From NCBI GenBank assembly GCA_001560895.1, contig CP014326.1, positions 508,001 through 572,000 of the forward strand: a stretch of DNA of 64,000 nucleotides. Direction: 5' to 3'. A model generated the notes under the pieces. That model was not told the origin of the DNA. It searched no databases and saw only the letters and a list, made by a program, of their open reading frames with translations. Position numbers and translations under genes: made by a program. How positions within the stretch are numbered: the first letter of the stretch is position 1; every line of letters begins with the position of its first letter. Shown here in pieces: positions 49,054 through 56,864 of the stretch. The DNA comes from Streptococcus mitis. Its GTDB lineage: Bacteria > Bacillota > Bacilli > Lactobacillales > Streptococcaceae.

Positions 49054-49467
49054 TTAGAGACATTCCCACAAAGAGATATGTTTGTTGTAAAAATCTAGAT
49101 AGTTTTCTCTTAGGTAGTCCGCCGTTCTATAATATAAAGTAGAATGACAAGCAGTGATGAATGGCATAAGAGAGGGAAAACGATGAGAACTAACGAAGGC
49201 TAAAAGGACAAAAAATAGAAAATCAATGGAGAGAACCCCTAAATAGTAGAAGCGAATCTTTTTATTGATTTGAGGATAAATCTCAATGAATTGATGTTTG
49301 AGTCGGACAACCAAGCGAAATAGCAGGAGTCCCTGAGCAAGGAAGAAAATTAAACCAGAGAGCAAGAGCCATTCTAAAGCTGTCTCGGGTCTAGTGCTAA
49401 AAAATGCAAATAGTAGCAAATCGATAACTGCAATTGCTATAAAATGGATTCTAAAGAGTTTTTTCAT
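49054..49467 (-). CDS. Small membrane protein, first of a tandem paralogous pair
   Basis: A 137-residue protein with four predicted membrane helices (LFRIHFIAIAVIDLLLFAFF, LEWLLLSGLIFFLAQGLLLF, YLGVLSIDFLFFVLLAFV and a less hydrophobic C-terminal one). Between helices 2 and 3 lies FIEIYPQINKKIRF. No family is recognised. A good RBS (GGGAGG) precedes the start. It forms a two-gene unit with its paralogue at 48622-49035. Equal length and matching layout suggest the two may work as a heteromer, which is inference. Confidence 0.7.
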   Translation of the reverse strand: MKKLFRIHFIAIAVIDLLLFAFFSTRPETALEWLLLSGLIFFLAQGLLLFRLVVRLKHQFIEIYPQINKKIRFYYLGVLSIDFLFFVLLAFVSSHRFPSLMPFITACHSTLYYRTADYLRENYLDFYNKHISLWECL

Positions 49468-49586
49468 AAGATGACCTCCCTCTTTTATCTAGCTTCATTC
49501 TACTCCAAAAGAATGGGAGTTACAAGTAAAATGATAAAAAATTTTAGTAAGGAGATTCTGTTAGATTTCTTTATTTGATTTCCCTC

Positions 49587-50297
49587 TTATTGTTCCACCT
49601 CTTCATCATTCCAGACAAATAAAGCTCCGATTGCATTGAGGATATAAAAGATGTATTTTCCGATATTAGCGAAGTTTCCTTGAATGCCAGCCTTTGTCAG
49701 CTGCACAAAATTGTAAATTAACCAAAAGCCCCACTGAGTTGTTAGTTTCAATGCATTCAAAGCATTGGCAATGAGGGACAGTGCAAAGGCAATAGTTGTC
49801 ACATAGGCAAGGAGATTCATCTTTCCTCCATAGCCGATATAGTTGGTCACAAAGGCAAAGAGGAAGGCGATGATGGAAATGATGATGGCCGCCAATTTTA
49901 GTTGTTTTTGGCTCATTTGGTTGGGTCTGCCTTCTTGCGAAGCTTCCCATTTCTTTATGGCAAAGGTATAGATAAGGAAGGTGACAGGATAGGTAATGAT
50001 GGCCGCCTTATTTCCAAGGATATAATCAATAGCACCGGACAAAATGGTATTAACAATACCAAAGTAATTTCCCCATTTGCTTAATTTTCCCGTGAAACGA
50101 GTGGATAGCATGGAAATCCCAACGTTGGTTACGGAAATCAATCCAAAAGGAACAAGAGCAGTCCATGGTCCCCAGTCTACAAATTTGTCGAGGCGTGAGT
50201 TGAGGTAACCAGATGCAATCGCAATCCCAACGACCAAAGCAACCCCGAAGAGGTCAAACCATTTGGATGTCGCAAAAATTTTTAGTGATTTTTTCAT
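49587..50297 (-). CDS. pnuC: Nicotinamide riboside/mononucleotide transporter PnuC
   Basis: A 236-residue PnuC-family facilitator with seven or eight predicted helices. Family blocks are SGYLNSRLDKFVDWGPWTALVPFGLISVTN, LGNKAAIITYPVTFLIYTFAIKKWE, and WGFWLIYNFVQLTKAGIQGNFANIGKYIFYILNAIGA near the C-terminus (WxxxN of the substrate path). It supplies NAD precursors. The RBS is poor (AAAGATAG), and a 14-bp palindrome spans the start codon. It is separated from psaR by a terminator. Confidence 0.9.
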   Translation of the reverse strand: MKKSLKIFATSKWFDLFGVALVVGIAIASGYLNSRLDKFVDWGPWTALVPFGLISVTNVGISMLSTRFTGKLSKWGNYFGIVNTILSGAIDYILGNKAAIITYPVTFLIYTFAIKKWEASQEGRPNQMSQKQLKLAAIIISIIAFLFAFVTNYIGYGGKMNLLAYVTTIAFALSLIANALNALKLTTQWGFWLIYNFVQLTKAGIQGNFANIGKYIFYILNAIGALFVWNDEEVEQ

Positions 50298-50309
50298 AGT
50301 TTAAACTAT
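50296..50309. promoter_or_regulatory. Perfect palindrome at the pnuC start
   Basis: ATAGTTTAAACTAT is a perfect 14-bp palindrome that includes the first bases of the pnuC coding strand. It may be an operator (for example of a niacin-responsive repressor) or an mRNA hairpin that hides the start codon; the sequence alone does not decide. Confidence 0.35.
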
Positions 50310-50363
50310 CTTTCTTGTTTTTTACAAACATTCTACAACTAAATGAAAGCAAAATCAAATGAT

Positions 50364-50398
50364 AGAAATAAAACCCTGAAAATTTGATTTTCAGGGTT
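50364..50398 (-). terminator. Terminator of psaR
   Basis: On the minus strand AACCCTGAAAA pairs with TTTTCAGGGTT around TCAAA, followed by TTATTTC. Confidence 0.88.
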
Positions 50399-50416
50399 GG
50401 TAGGGGACTTGAGAAA

Positions 50417-51067
50417 TTAGTTGATTTTCTCGACGTAGAGTTGTTTGGCAATGTCCATACCTACTTGTAAATCTTCGTCTTTACTGAGGATAGTGAAAGT
50501 ATTGCTGAAGCCATCAAACTGCTTGACTTGGAGCGAATCACCGATGGAAAGTGAGTGCTTGTCCAGATAATGGAGAATGTCAAAACTATCGTGCACCCGG
50601 GTCAGGCGGTAGGCGCCAGCTTCCTTGATATCAGCTAGTGGTAGGTTGTTGATTTCAACCAGGAGTTCTCCCTTGGCAGGAATAGTTCCTCCGTGAGGGC
50701 AGGTTTTGGGGAATCTAAGCAATTTTTCCAGTCTCTCCACGAATAGGTCAGAGACAGTGTGTTCCAATACCTCAGCTTCCTCGTGAATCTGGTCACTCGT
50801 ATAGTCTAAATGATGAACTAGAAAAACTTCAATCAAGCGATGCTTACGGTAGAGCTCAGAGACCAGTTTGAGGCCGATGTCTGTCAGCAGATAACCACAT
50901 TCCTTGTCCTTAATGATGAGATTTTCACTTTTCATCCGTTTAATCATTTCAGTTACGGCAGGGGGAGAGACTTGCATACGAGCCGCAATTTCCTTGTTGG
51001 TAATCTTATGCAAATCTATGCCAATTTCATAAATACATTTTAGATAGTCTTCTTTATTCGGGGTCAT
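50417..51067 (-). CDS. psaR: Manganese-dependent transcriptional repressor PsaR
   Basis: A 216-residue DtxR-family metalloregulator. The winged helix (~1-65, MTPNKEDYLKCIYEIG...ISKEIAARMQVSPPAVTEMIKRM) is followed by the metal-binding/dimerisation domain (HRLIEVFLVHHLDYTSDQIHEEAEVLEHTVSDLFVERLE, ligand-rich) and a C-terminal SH3-like FeoA domain (~150-210). Mn(II) binding activates it to repress psaBCA, whose operator is at 41181-41194. Located 9 kb from its target, as in the pneumococcus. Confidence 0.94.
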   Translation of the reverse strand: MTPNKEDYLKCIYEIGIDLHKITNKEIAARMQVSPPAVTEMIKRMKSENLIIKDKECGYLLTDIGLKLVSELYRKHRLIEVFLVHHLDYTSDQIHEEAEVLEHTVSDLFVERLEKLLRFPKTCPHGGTIPAKGELLVEINNLPLADIKEAGAYRLTRVHDSFDILHYLDKHSLSIGDSLQVKQFDGFSNTFTILSKDEDLQVGMDIAKQLYVEKIN

Positions 51068-51139
51068 TCGCTTCCTCTTGTCTAATATCTCTATCTAGTA
51101 TATCAAAAAAAGCTAGATTTCTCTAGCTGTGACTTTTTA

Positions 51140-51148
51140 TGTTATACT
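51140..51148 (+). promoter_or_regulatory. Extended -10 promoter of the metallophosphoesterase gene
   Basis: TGTTATACT at 51140-51148 with no clear -35, about 30 bases before the start codon. Confidence 0.5.
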
Positions 51149-51178
51149 TATTGCAAGAGAAAAAACGAGGAGATGGAT

Positions 51179-52021
51179 ATGACGAAAATAGCTCTTCTTT
51201 CAGATATTCATGGAAATACCACCGCCTTGGAGGCTGTTTTGGCAGATTCTCGGCAGCTAGGAGTGGATGAATACTGGCTTTTGGGAGACATTCTCATGCC
51301 AGGGACAGGGCGTAGAAGGATTTTGGACTTGTTGGCTCAACTACCGATTACGGCTAGAGTTTTGGGAAACTGGGAAGACAGTCTTTGGCATGGTGTCCGC
51401 AAGGAATTGGATAGTACTCGTCCCAGTCAACGCTATCTCTTGCGCCAGTGTCAGTATGTTTTAGAGGAAATTTCCCTAGAAGAAATTGAACTGCTCCACA
51501 ATCAACCTCTCCAGCTTCATCGTCAGTTTGGGGATTTGACGGTAGGAATTAGCCACCATCTTCCTGATAAGAACTGGGGGAGAGAGTTGATTCATACTGG
51601 AGCGCAAGAGGATTTTGACCGCTTGGTGACCAATCCGCCTTGTGATATTGCTGTTTATGGTCATATTCACCAGCAGTTGCTTCGTTACGGGACTGGTGGG
51701 CAATTAATTGTCAATCCAGGTTCGATTGGGCAACCTTTCTTTCTAGATGCCCAGTTGCGGAAGGACTTGCGGGCCCAGTATATGATTTTAGAGTTTGATG
51801 GCAAGGGCTTGGTAGATATGGACTTCCGACGGGTAGACTACGATGTGGCAGCTGAATTGCAGCTGGCTAAAGACCTCAAACTTCCCTATTTTGAGGTTTA
51901 CTATGAAAGTCTGGTCAATGGTATCCACCATACTCATCATCAGGAATTTCTGAGAGAATTAGCCCAGAAAGAGGGCTATGATAGGGAATTAGATGCTTGG
52001 TTGAAAAGTGGTAATGATTGA
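51179..52021 (+). CDS. Calcineurin-like metallophosphoesterase
   Basis: A 280-residue phosphoesterase with the five metal motifs of the family: SDIHGNTTALEAVL (DxH), LLGDILMPG (GDxx), GNWED (GNHE variant with Trp-Glu-Asp), ISHHLPD and YGHIHQQ (GHxH). It resembles YfcE/serine-threonine phosphatase-like proteins; substrates are unknown. The GNHE His is replaced by Trp, which may alter activity. I start at ATG 51179, with AGGAG six bases upstream; ATG 51173 overlaps that RBS. It is followed by a promoter that overlaps its stop codon. Confidence 0.85.
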   Translation: MTKIALLSDIHGNTTALEAVLADSRQLGVDEYWLLGDILMPGTGRRRILDLLAQLPITARVLGNWEDSLWHGVRKELDSTRPSQRYLLRQCQYVLEEISLEEIELLHNQPLQLHRQFGDLTVGISHHLPDKNWGRELIHTGAQEDFDRLVTNPPCDIAVYGHIHQQLLRYGTGGQLIVNPGSIGQPFFLDAQLRKDLRAQYMILEFDGKGLVDMDFRRVDYDVAAELQLAKDLKLPYFEVYYESLVNGIHHTHHQEFLRELAQKEGYDRELDAWLKSGND

Positions 52022-52045
52022 CATTACAACTAAAAAGGGTATAAT
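52018..52045 (+). promoter_or_regulatory. Promoter of the Rrf2 regulator gene
   Basis: TTGACA (52018-52023, overlapping the upstream stop codon), 16 bases, TATAAT (52040-52045). Nearly consensus. Confidence 0.8.
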
Positions 52046-52096
52046 AAAAGAAAAAGAAGAGTAGAGGCAGGGGAGCCTCGTAAAAAGGAGAAGAGG

Positions 52097-52534
52097 ATGC
52101 AAATTCCAAGTAGATTTACCATTGCGACTCATATGCTGATAATCATTGCCCTCAAGGGGAAGGAAAGCAAGGTGACCAGTGATTTTCTGGCTGCTAGTGT
52201 CGGGGTCAATCCTGTCATTATCAGAAAGACCTTGTCCCAGTTGAAGAAGGCAGAGTTGATTTCAGTCGCGCGCGGAACAGGGGGAACAGAGATTGTTAAG
52301 GATCTAAAAGACATTAGTCTTTTAGATGTTTATCAAGCGGTTGAGTGTCTTGGTAAGACTGGTCAACTCTTCAGTTTCCATGACAATCCGAATCCAAATT
52401 GTCCAGTTGGAGCTCATATTCATGATGTTTTGGATCAAAAATTGGAGAGAATCCAGTTGGCAATGGAGACTGAACTTGGTCAGACCAGTCTAGAACAAGT
52501 CGTGGCAGATGCAGAGAGTCAGATGAAGGAGTAA
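52097..52534 (+). CDS. Rrf2 family transcriptional regulator
   Basis: A 145-residue Rrf2-type winged-helix regulator: MQIPSRFTIATHMLIIIALKG, VTSDFLAASVGVNPVIIRKTLSQLKKAELISVARGTGGTEIVKDL (recognition helix and wing), then a long dimer helix. IscR-type Rrf2 proteins carry three Cys for an FeS cluster; here only one Cys in ECLG and one in NPNCPVG are visible, so a canonical cluster is doubtful. It resembles the YwnA subgroup. Its targets are unknown; the strong upstream promoter may be autoregulated. Confidence 0.87.
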   Translation: MQIPSRFTIATHMLIIIALKGKESKVTSDFLAASVGVNPVIIRKTLSQLKKAELISVARGTGGTEIVKDLKDISLLDVYQAVECLGKTGQLFSFHDNPNPNCPVGAHIHDVLDQKLERIQLAMETELGQTSLEQVVADAESQMKE

Positions 52535-52556
52535 GAGGGATAGATGCCCTCTTTTT
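52533..52556 (+). terminator. Terminator of the Rrf2 gene
   Basis: AAGAGGG pairs with CCCTCTT around ATAGATG, followed by TTTCTCTTT. Confidence 0.85.
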
Positions 52557-52602
52557 CTCTTTAGATAATTATGATAAAATGTAGTTATTAAAGGAGGAAG
52601 AA

Positions 52603-53622
52603 ATGTATCTCGTTATAGGAATTGTATTAGCATTTATAGTGTCATTTTGGAAGGATAATAGAAGTTTGTGGAATCCAGTATTATTCTTATTATCCCTCAT
52701 TTCAAGTTATATTTCTCTATCCCACCTTTTTTATAAAAATGGGTATGAGAATATTCAGTTAGCTTTTTATGTAGTTACCTTTGTTTTACTCCCGTTTCTG
52801 ATTTTTTTGAGTGGTATCTTTTTAATCTATAATGGCCTTATCCTGCTGAAGCGAGAGGGACGTTCAAAAGCCAATTATCTTTCAACGCTTTTTGGAATAG
52901 TCATTTTGGTATTTTTTCCCTTGATTTCATTTCGACTAGGAGATCGAAATGAATTATTTCATACACATCACTTTCTAAACATTTTATTTGTATTAATCGT
53001 TTATTCTTACTTTATTTTTGGTTTTGCGTTCGTGGGTTTTATGTTGTATTCTATTTTATATCTCTTTATTCCTAAGAAGAAGCATTATGATTTTATTATC
53101 ATTCACGGTGCTGGTTTATTAGGCGGAGAAAAGGTAACACCTTTGCTAAAGAGGAGAATTGATAAGGCAGTAGAAGCTTACCACAAGTCTAAGAATTCTA
53201 ACATAAAAATTATTGCCAGTGGTGGTCAAGGAGCAGATGAAAAGATTTCTGAAGCGCAGGCCATTTATAACTATATTTTAGAAGAGACAGATGTCAGCAA
53301 GGAATCTGTTCTTCTTGAAGATAAGTCCAGAACAACCTATGAAAATTTATTGTTTTCAAAAGAAATTGGAGAACAATTGGTTGAAAATCCGTGTTTCCTC
53401 TTTGTTACAAATGACTATCATGTCTTTCGCACTAGTACCTATGCTCGTAAGTTAAATATGAAGGGAGATGGACTCGGATGTAGGACAGCAGGCTACTACA
53501 TACCATCTGCTTTTATTCGGGAGTACGTGGCTCTATGTGTCAAAATGAAATGGCTATTCCTCGCCTTTTATGTTCCTATATTAGCTATCATTTTGCTAGC
53601 CTATAAAGGGGTTATTTGGTAG
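52603..53622 (+). CDS. YdcF/SanA-type DUF218 membrane protein
   Basis: A 339-residue protein with an N-terminal membrane part (about five helices, ~1-165), a cytoplasmic or extracytoplasmic DUF218 domain (~170-310) and a last helix (~318-335). The DUF218 signature is DFIIIHGAGLLGGEKVTPLLKRRIDKAVEAY, then IIASGGQGADEKISEAQAIYNYI, VLLEDKSRTTYENLLFSKE and FLFVTNDYHVFRTSTYARKL. Related ElyC/SanA proteins affect envelope synthesis. The function is not established here. Confidence 0.83.
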   Translation: MYLVIGIVLAFIVSFWKDNRSLWNPVLFLLSLISSYISLSHLFYKNGYENIQLAFYVVTFVLLPFLIFLSGIFLIYNGLILLKREGRSKANYLSTLFGIVILVFFPLISFRLGDRNELFHTHHFLNILFVLIVYSYFIFGFAFVGFMLYSILYLFIPKKKHYDFIIIHGAGLLGGEKVTPLLKRRIDKAVEAYHKSKNSNIKIIASGGQGADEKISEAQAIYNYILEETDVSKESVLLEDKSRTTYENLLFSKEIGEQLVENPCFLFVTNDYHVFRTSTYARKLNMKGDGLGCRTAGYYIPSAFIREYVALCVKMKWLFLAFYVPILAIILLAYKGVIW

Positions 53623-53636
53623 TTAGATTTTATTAA

Positions 53637-53749
53637 CACTCTTTTAAAATCTCTTCAAACCATGTCAACTTTATCTGCAACCTCAAAGCTGTGCTTTGAG
53701 CAACCTGCGGCTAGTCTCCTAGTTTACTCTTTGATTTTCATTGAGTATA
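53637..53749 (-). repeat. BOX element, diverged boxC end
   Basis: A minus-strand BOX: the boxC end is degraded (ACACTCTTTTAAAATCTCTTC), a boxB-like CTCAAAGCTGTGCTTTGAG follows, and the boxA end is well conserved (TTTGATTTTCATTGAGTATA). Confidence 0.85.
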
Positions 53750-53750
53750 A

Positions 53751-53794
53751 AAAAGACTTAGAATGCACATGAAAGTATGTATTCTAGGTCTTTT
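53751..53794. terminator. Bidirectional terminator between the YdcF-like and lipase-like genes
   Basis: AAAAGACTTAGAATGCACA pairs with TGTATTCTAGGTCTTTT around a TGAAAGTA loop. The two convergent genes share it. Confidence 0.88.
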
Positions 53795-53824
53795 GTTTTG
53801 TATTCATTTGATTTTTGAAAGGTA

Positions 53825-54898
53825 CTATCTATTTTTCCAGACTTGGTAACGGGTATCAATCAATAACTGAGTAAGGCGTCCCATGGTTTCCCTTTCTTCT
53901 GGAGTGAGGGATTGCGCTTGGACAAAGAGATGATGAATGTGTTCAAGCGCCTTTAAGGAAGACAAGTCATTGATGGAGCTAATGCCAGCATCAAGAATGG
54001 TGCCAAAGAAGAGGTCGAAGTAGAGCTGAAGTTCCTCATCAGGGACTGTGGACACCCATTCTTTGAAGGTCGTGTCGACTTGTTGGCTATCGCTATTGGT
54101 CTTATCCAGTTGGACAAAGTGTTTGTTCTCAATTTGCCAGCTAAAAGTATCGTGCTGGGCGATACCACCCAAGGCAGTACTGTGCACGATGATTTGGTAG
54201 GCAGGAATTTCTAGCATCATACCGATAATAGAACCTTGTGGGATGAAGACCTTGGTTCTATCCATTATTCTTTGATAGCCCTCACTTTGTGTCAGTTCTT
54301 TGTGGAGACCAGGCGAATCAAAGGTATAAACTGCTGTGATTTGATTTTGCAAGCTTTGCTCAATTTGACTAGCCGCATAGATAGCTAGATTTCCTCCCTT
54401 GGAATGCCCAGCCAGAATGACCTTCTGCTTAGGATGGTGGATAAAAAAGTTCTTTAAATAGCGGAGGGCGTGCTTTTGAGCAGGAATTTCCTTCATATAG
54501 GTCAGGTGGAAATCTTCCTTCCAGCCAATGATACTGTCATCAGTCCCACGAAAGACAATCAGATAGGTATCGAGAGTGAGGCGGTAGGTCATAGCCGAAA
54601 ACTGTTTTTGCAGTTCAGGATCAATGTCGTTGATAAAATGAGAGAGTTTGCAATTTTTGAAGCGTTTGTGTTGAGCTAGTTCATCTAATAGCTGGAGGCG
54701 ATTTTTATTGGTCAACATGTTAGATTCTCTTGGAACCTGAGGTGCCAGGTCTAAAAGACGCTGAGGAGTTGTGGAGACCAGATTATCAAAGGAGAGGTAG
54801 GTGGTTTCTGTTAAGGCTAGAATGTCTAATTCATTTAAAGGAAGGTCGTAATAAGAATCGTATGCGACATCTTCCAGATAATCAAAAATATTGGCCAT
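53825..54898 (-). CDS. DUF2974/Mbeg1-like lipase-fold protein
   Basis: A 357-residue alpha/beta-hydrolase-type protein. The N-terminal part has LPLNELDILALTETTYLSFDNL, the oxyanion-side strand YLIVFRGTDDSIIGWKEDF, and the nucleophile elbow ILAGHSKGGNLAIYAA with Ser166. A later QHDTFSW could supply the His. It matches the DUF2974 family of intracellular lipase-like proteins in Firmicutes, with unknown substrate. No signal peptide. Monocistronic on the minus strand. Confidence 0.85.
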   Translation of the reverse strand: MANIFDYLEDVAYDSYYDLPLNELDILALTETTYLSFDNLVSTTPQRLLDLAPQVPRESNMLTNKNRLQLLDELAQHKRFKNCKLSHFINDIDPELQKQFSAMTYRLTLDTYLIVFRGTDDSIIGWKEDFHLTYMKEIPAQKHALRYLKNFFIHHPKQKVILAGHSKGGNLAIYAASQIEQSLQNQITAVYTFDSPGLHKELTQSEGYQRIMDRTKVFIPQGSIIGMMLEIPAYQIIVHSTALGGIAQHDTFSWQIENKHFVQLDKTNSDSQQVDTTFKEWVSTVPDEELQLYFDLFFGTILDAGISSINDLSSLKALEHIHHLFVQAQSLTPEERETMGRLTQLLIDTRYQVWKNR

Positions 54899-55021
54899 GA
54901 GAGCTCCTTTCTTTTTATTTATCTTATCACAATCACATAGAATTTACTAGTTGGTTTGTACGAGCTCTCTACATACCGACCTATAATGGTATGATTCAGA
55001 TACATAGAAGATAGTTTGCTT

Positions 55022-55798
55022 TTATTTCAAACCTCTAAACATACTTGTTTGCATCTGTTTGTCGTCAATCCCATTCTCTTTTAAGAAATTTTTCATCTCA
55101 TTTATATCATCAGGTTGGCCGGTCAAGAGATAAATAGCTTGGTTGCCGTATTTCTCAACAGCATTTTTTAGAAATGCTTGGCTTTGAGAAAGGGTTTCGC
55201 TAGTTTTATAAGTTAGATTCGGATTGTTCTGACTAAGCTCTCTTAACTCATTATCAAAAATGTTTACTCCTTTGTCTAAATGATTAAGAATGATGGAGCG
55301 CTTACCAGCCCACTCTTTCACAACTGGACGTAGAGTAGAAATACCGACATCAGAGGCAAAACAAACCAGTGCTTGGTCATTGTCTTTAACAGATAAAGAT
55401 GACTCCAGCCAACTCATCTCAATTTCACTACCAGCTGGTAAATGTGTTAAGGTTTCCTTGAACACGCTACCACTATTATGGGTTACAATAAGAATTTCGT
55501 CCTCATCAGGAGTGGAAGCAAGGGTTAGCCATCGGCTAGTCTGTTCCTCCTTTACTGGACTTTTGTTTGTACCAAACGAGCTATCAGGAAGCTTAAACTG
55601 AGCATAGGAGCCAGCTTTCCATATTTGATTTTTTGGTTTTGTGATGTGAACTAAATATAAATCTCCGCTGGGATTTTCAATGGATTGTATCGATAAAGTC
55701 TGACTTCGTCCAAGGTAGGCAATGATTCCCCAAGATATAAAGCCGAGCACTCCAAGTGTAGTTAGAATAATCATGAACATTTTTTTCCCTCGTTTCAT
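55022..55798 (-). CDS. Membrane-anchored ferredoxin-NADP reductase-like protein
   Basis: A 258-residue protein with one N-terminal membrane helix (~7-28), then an FNR-like module. The FAD-binding half (~35-135) has SRWLTLASTPDEDEILIVTHNSGSVFKETLTHLPAGSEIEMSW, where the SRWLTLAS strand takes the place of the RxYS motif. The NAD(P)-binding half (~140-255) has ALVCFASDVGISTLRPVVKEW and AIYLLTGQPDDINEMKNFLKENGI. The arrangement resembles the reductase part of extracellular or membrane flavin electron-transfer proteins. The partner is unknown. A TetR gene lies upstream with matching dyads at both promoters. Confidence 0.72.
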   Translation of the reverse strand: MKRGKKMFMIILTTLGVLGFISWGIIAYLGRSQTLSIQSIENPSGDLYLVHITKPKNQIWKAGSYAQFKLPDSSFGTNKSPVKEEQTSRWLTLASTPDEDEILIVTHNSGSVFKETLTHLPAGSEIEMSWLESSLSVKDNDQALVCFASDVGISTLRPVVKEWAGKRSIILNHLDKGVNIFDNELRELSQNNPNLTYKTSETLSQSQAFLKNAVEKYGNQAIYLLTGQPDDINEMKNFLKENGIDDKQMQTSMFRGLK

Positions 55799-55828
55799 TT
55801 TTAACTCCTATAGTGTAGTAATTTTCTA

Positions 55829-55855
55829 TGAATGAATAATATTTTTTTTCATTCA
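55829..55855. promoter_or_regulatory. TetR-type operator, copy 1 (reductase-like gene)
   Basis: TGAATGAA, 11 bases, TTCATTCA: a perfect 8-bp inverted repeat between the tetR terminator and the reductase-like gene. The same arms occur at 56469-56496 in front of the tetR gene. Confidence 0.7.
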
Positions 55856-55865
55856 ATAATTTCCA

Positions 55866-55891
55866 AAAAATAAAGAAAAGATTTCTTTATT
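55866..55891 (-). terminator. Terminator at the end of the TetR gene
   Basis: On the minus strand AAATAAAGAAA pairs with TTTCTTTATTT and TTTGG follows. The stem is AT-only and overlaps the end of the gene, so it may be leaky. Confidence 0.55.
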
Positions 55892-56450
55892 TCAGTATTC
55901 CTTTAATGAAGTTGGTTGCTAGTATTTCTACAGTTTTGCTAATATCTGGAAAATCATTTTCTGTGATATGCATATCCATGTAGTAAAATAGGTTGTAAAC
56001 TTGTAAAATATCTTGAATTTTTTCTGGAGAATGGCCTTCAGCCTGCAAACGATGAGTAAAGGTTTTCACGAGAAATTGATGAAATGGATTCGTGACTTTC
56101 CCTTCTTCTGAGGAATAGTAGCTATGCAACTCATCTGCTATGGCAGGATTGTACCATTCTGCAAGGATTTTATTGGAAGAAACGAGTGCTCTGGATTGAG
56201 CAAAGAGTTGACTAATAAGATCAATCATATCAATTTCCCAATCCAGTTCTTCGATCATAGTTTGGCGAACACGGTTGTTTTCATCAATATAGATATCTAA
56301 AAAAATAGCTTCTTTACTTTCGTAATAGTTATAAAAAGATCCGACTGCCATATGAGCTTGTCTAGCAATTTCTGAAATTCCTGTCGCCTTGTATCCTTTT
56401 TTTGAAAAAACTTCATAAGCTGCGGATTTCAAAGCCTGTTTTTTGTTCAA
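55887..56450 (-). CDS. TetR/AcrR family transcriptional repressor
   Basis: A 187-residue regulator. The helix-turn-helix is ALKSAAYEVFSKKGYKATGISEIARQAHMAVGSFYNYYESKEAIFLDIY (~5-55), and the ligand domain follows with no specific assignment. It is the first gene of a two-gene unit with the membrane reductase-like gene, and its own promoter has a consensus TTGACA and a dyad at the start site. It is expected to repress itself and the downstream gene. The inducer is unknown; TetR proteins beside flavin reductases often sense lipophilic or redox-active compounds. Confidence 0.88.
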   Translation of the reverse strand: MNKKQALKSAAYEVFSKKGYKATGISEIARQAHMAVGSFYNYYESKEAIFLDIYIDENNRVRQTMIEELDWEIDMIDLISQLFAQSRALVSSNKILAEWYNPAIADELHSYYSSEEGKVTNPFHQFLVKTFTHRLQAEGHSPEKIQDILQVYNLFYYMDMHITENDFPDISKTVEILATNFIKGILK

Positions 56451-56468
56451 TTTGATTCACCTCTTTTC

Positions 56469-56526
56469 TGAATGAATATTAAATTTTGTTCATTCATATC
56501 TTAACAAATCTTTTTCAGATTGTCAA
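56469..56526 (-). promoter_or_regulatory. tetR promoter with TetR-type operator, copy 2
   Basis: On the minus strand: -35 TTGACA (complement of 56521-56526), 17 bases, -10 TAAGAT (complement of 56498-56503). The dyad TGAATGAA-N12-TTCATTCA (56469-56496) lies directly downstream of the -10 and covers the start site, a classical repressor position. Confidence 0.75.
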
Positions 56527-56864
56527 TCTGAAAGCTAGAACTTTTTACGGATACCACTTGATAAGGAACTTTTCAATGTTAGAAGAGTATAGAGTGTCGT
56601 TTTAACTACACTCAAGATTTGGAAGAATAGATATAAATTTTGGTTAAGGGGATGTATAAAAGAACTGAAATGAGGGTTGAAAAAATTAAAAATAAATGGG
56701 TAGTGCTGGCACTATGTCTGAAAATAAGGTATGATATCAATGGGGTTATTCACTATCTGTTTTTGAGCTGTTGTGACAAGGAAATGTTAAAAAAGTATTA
56801 GATACTAAGCCCTCTATTTATACTAAAGGATTTAAGACTCCTAAAATTAGCAAAGGAGAATCAG
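56527..56864 (+). other. Intergenic region before the two-component genes
   Basis: 338 bases without a convincing gene. A TATACT at 56819-56824 lies ~40 bases before the response regulator start and may be its -10. A 49-codon frame (56652-56801) with a poor RBS is listed among rejected items. Confidence 0.4.

Noticed and set aside
56652..56801. A 49-codon frame (MYKRTEMRVEK and on, with a hydrophobic middle) before the response regulator
   Set aside because: The AAGGGG lies directly against the ATG, there is no promoter or terminator of its own, and the composition looks random; kept only as a note.
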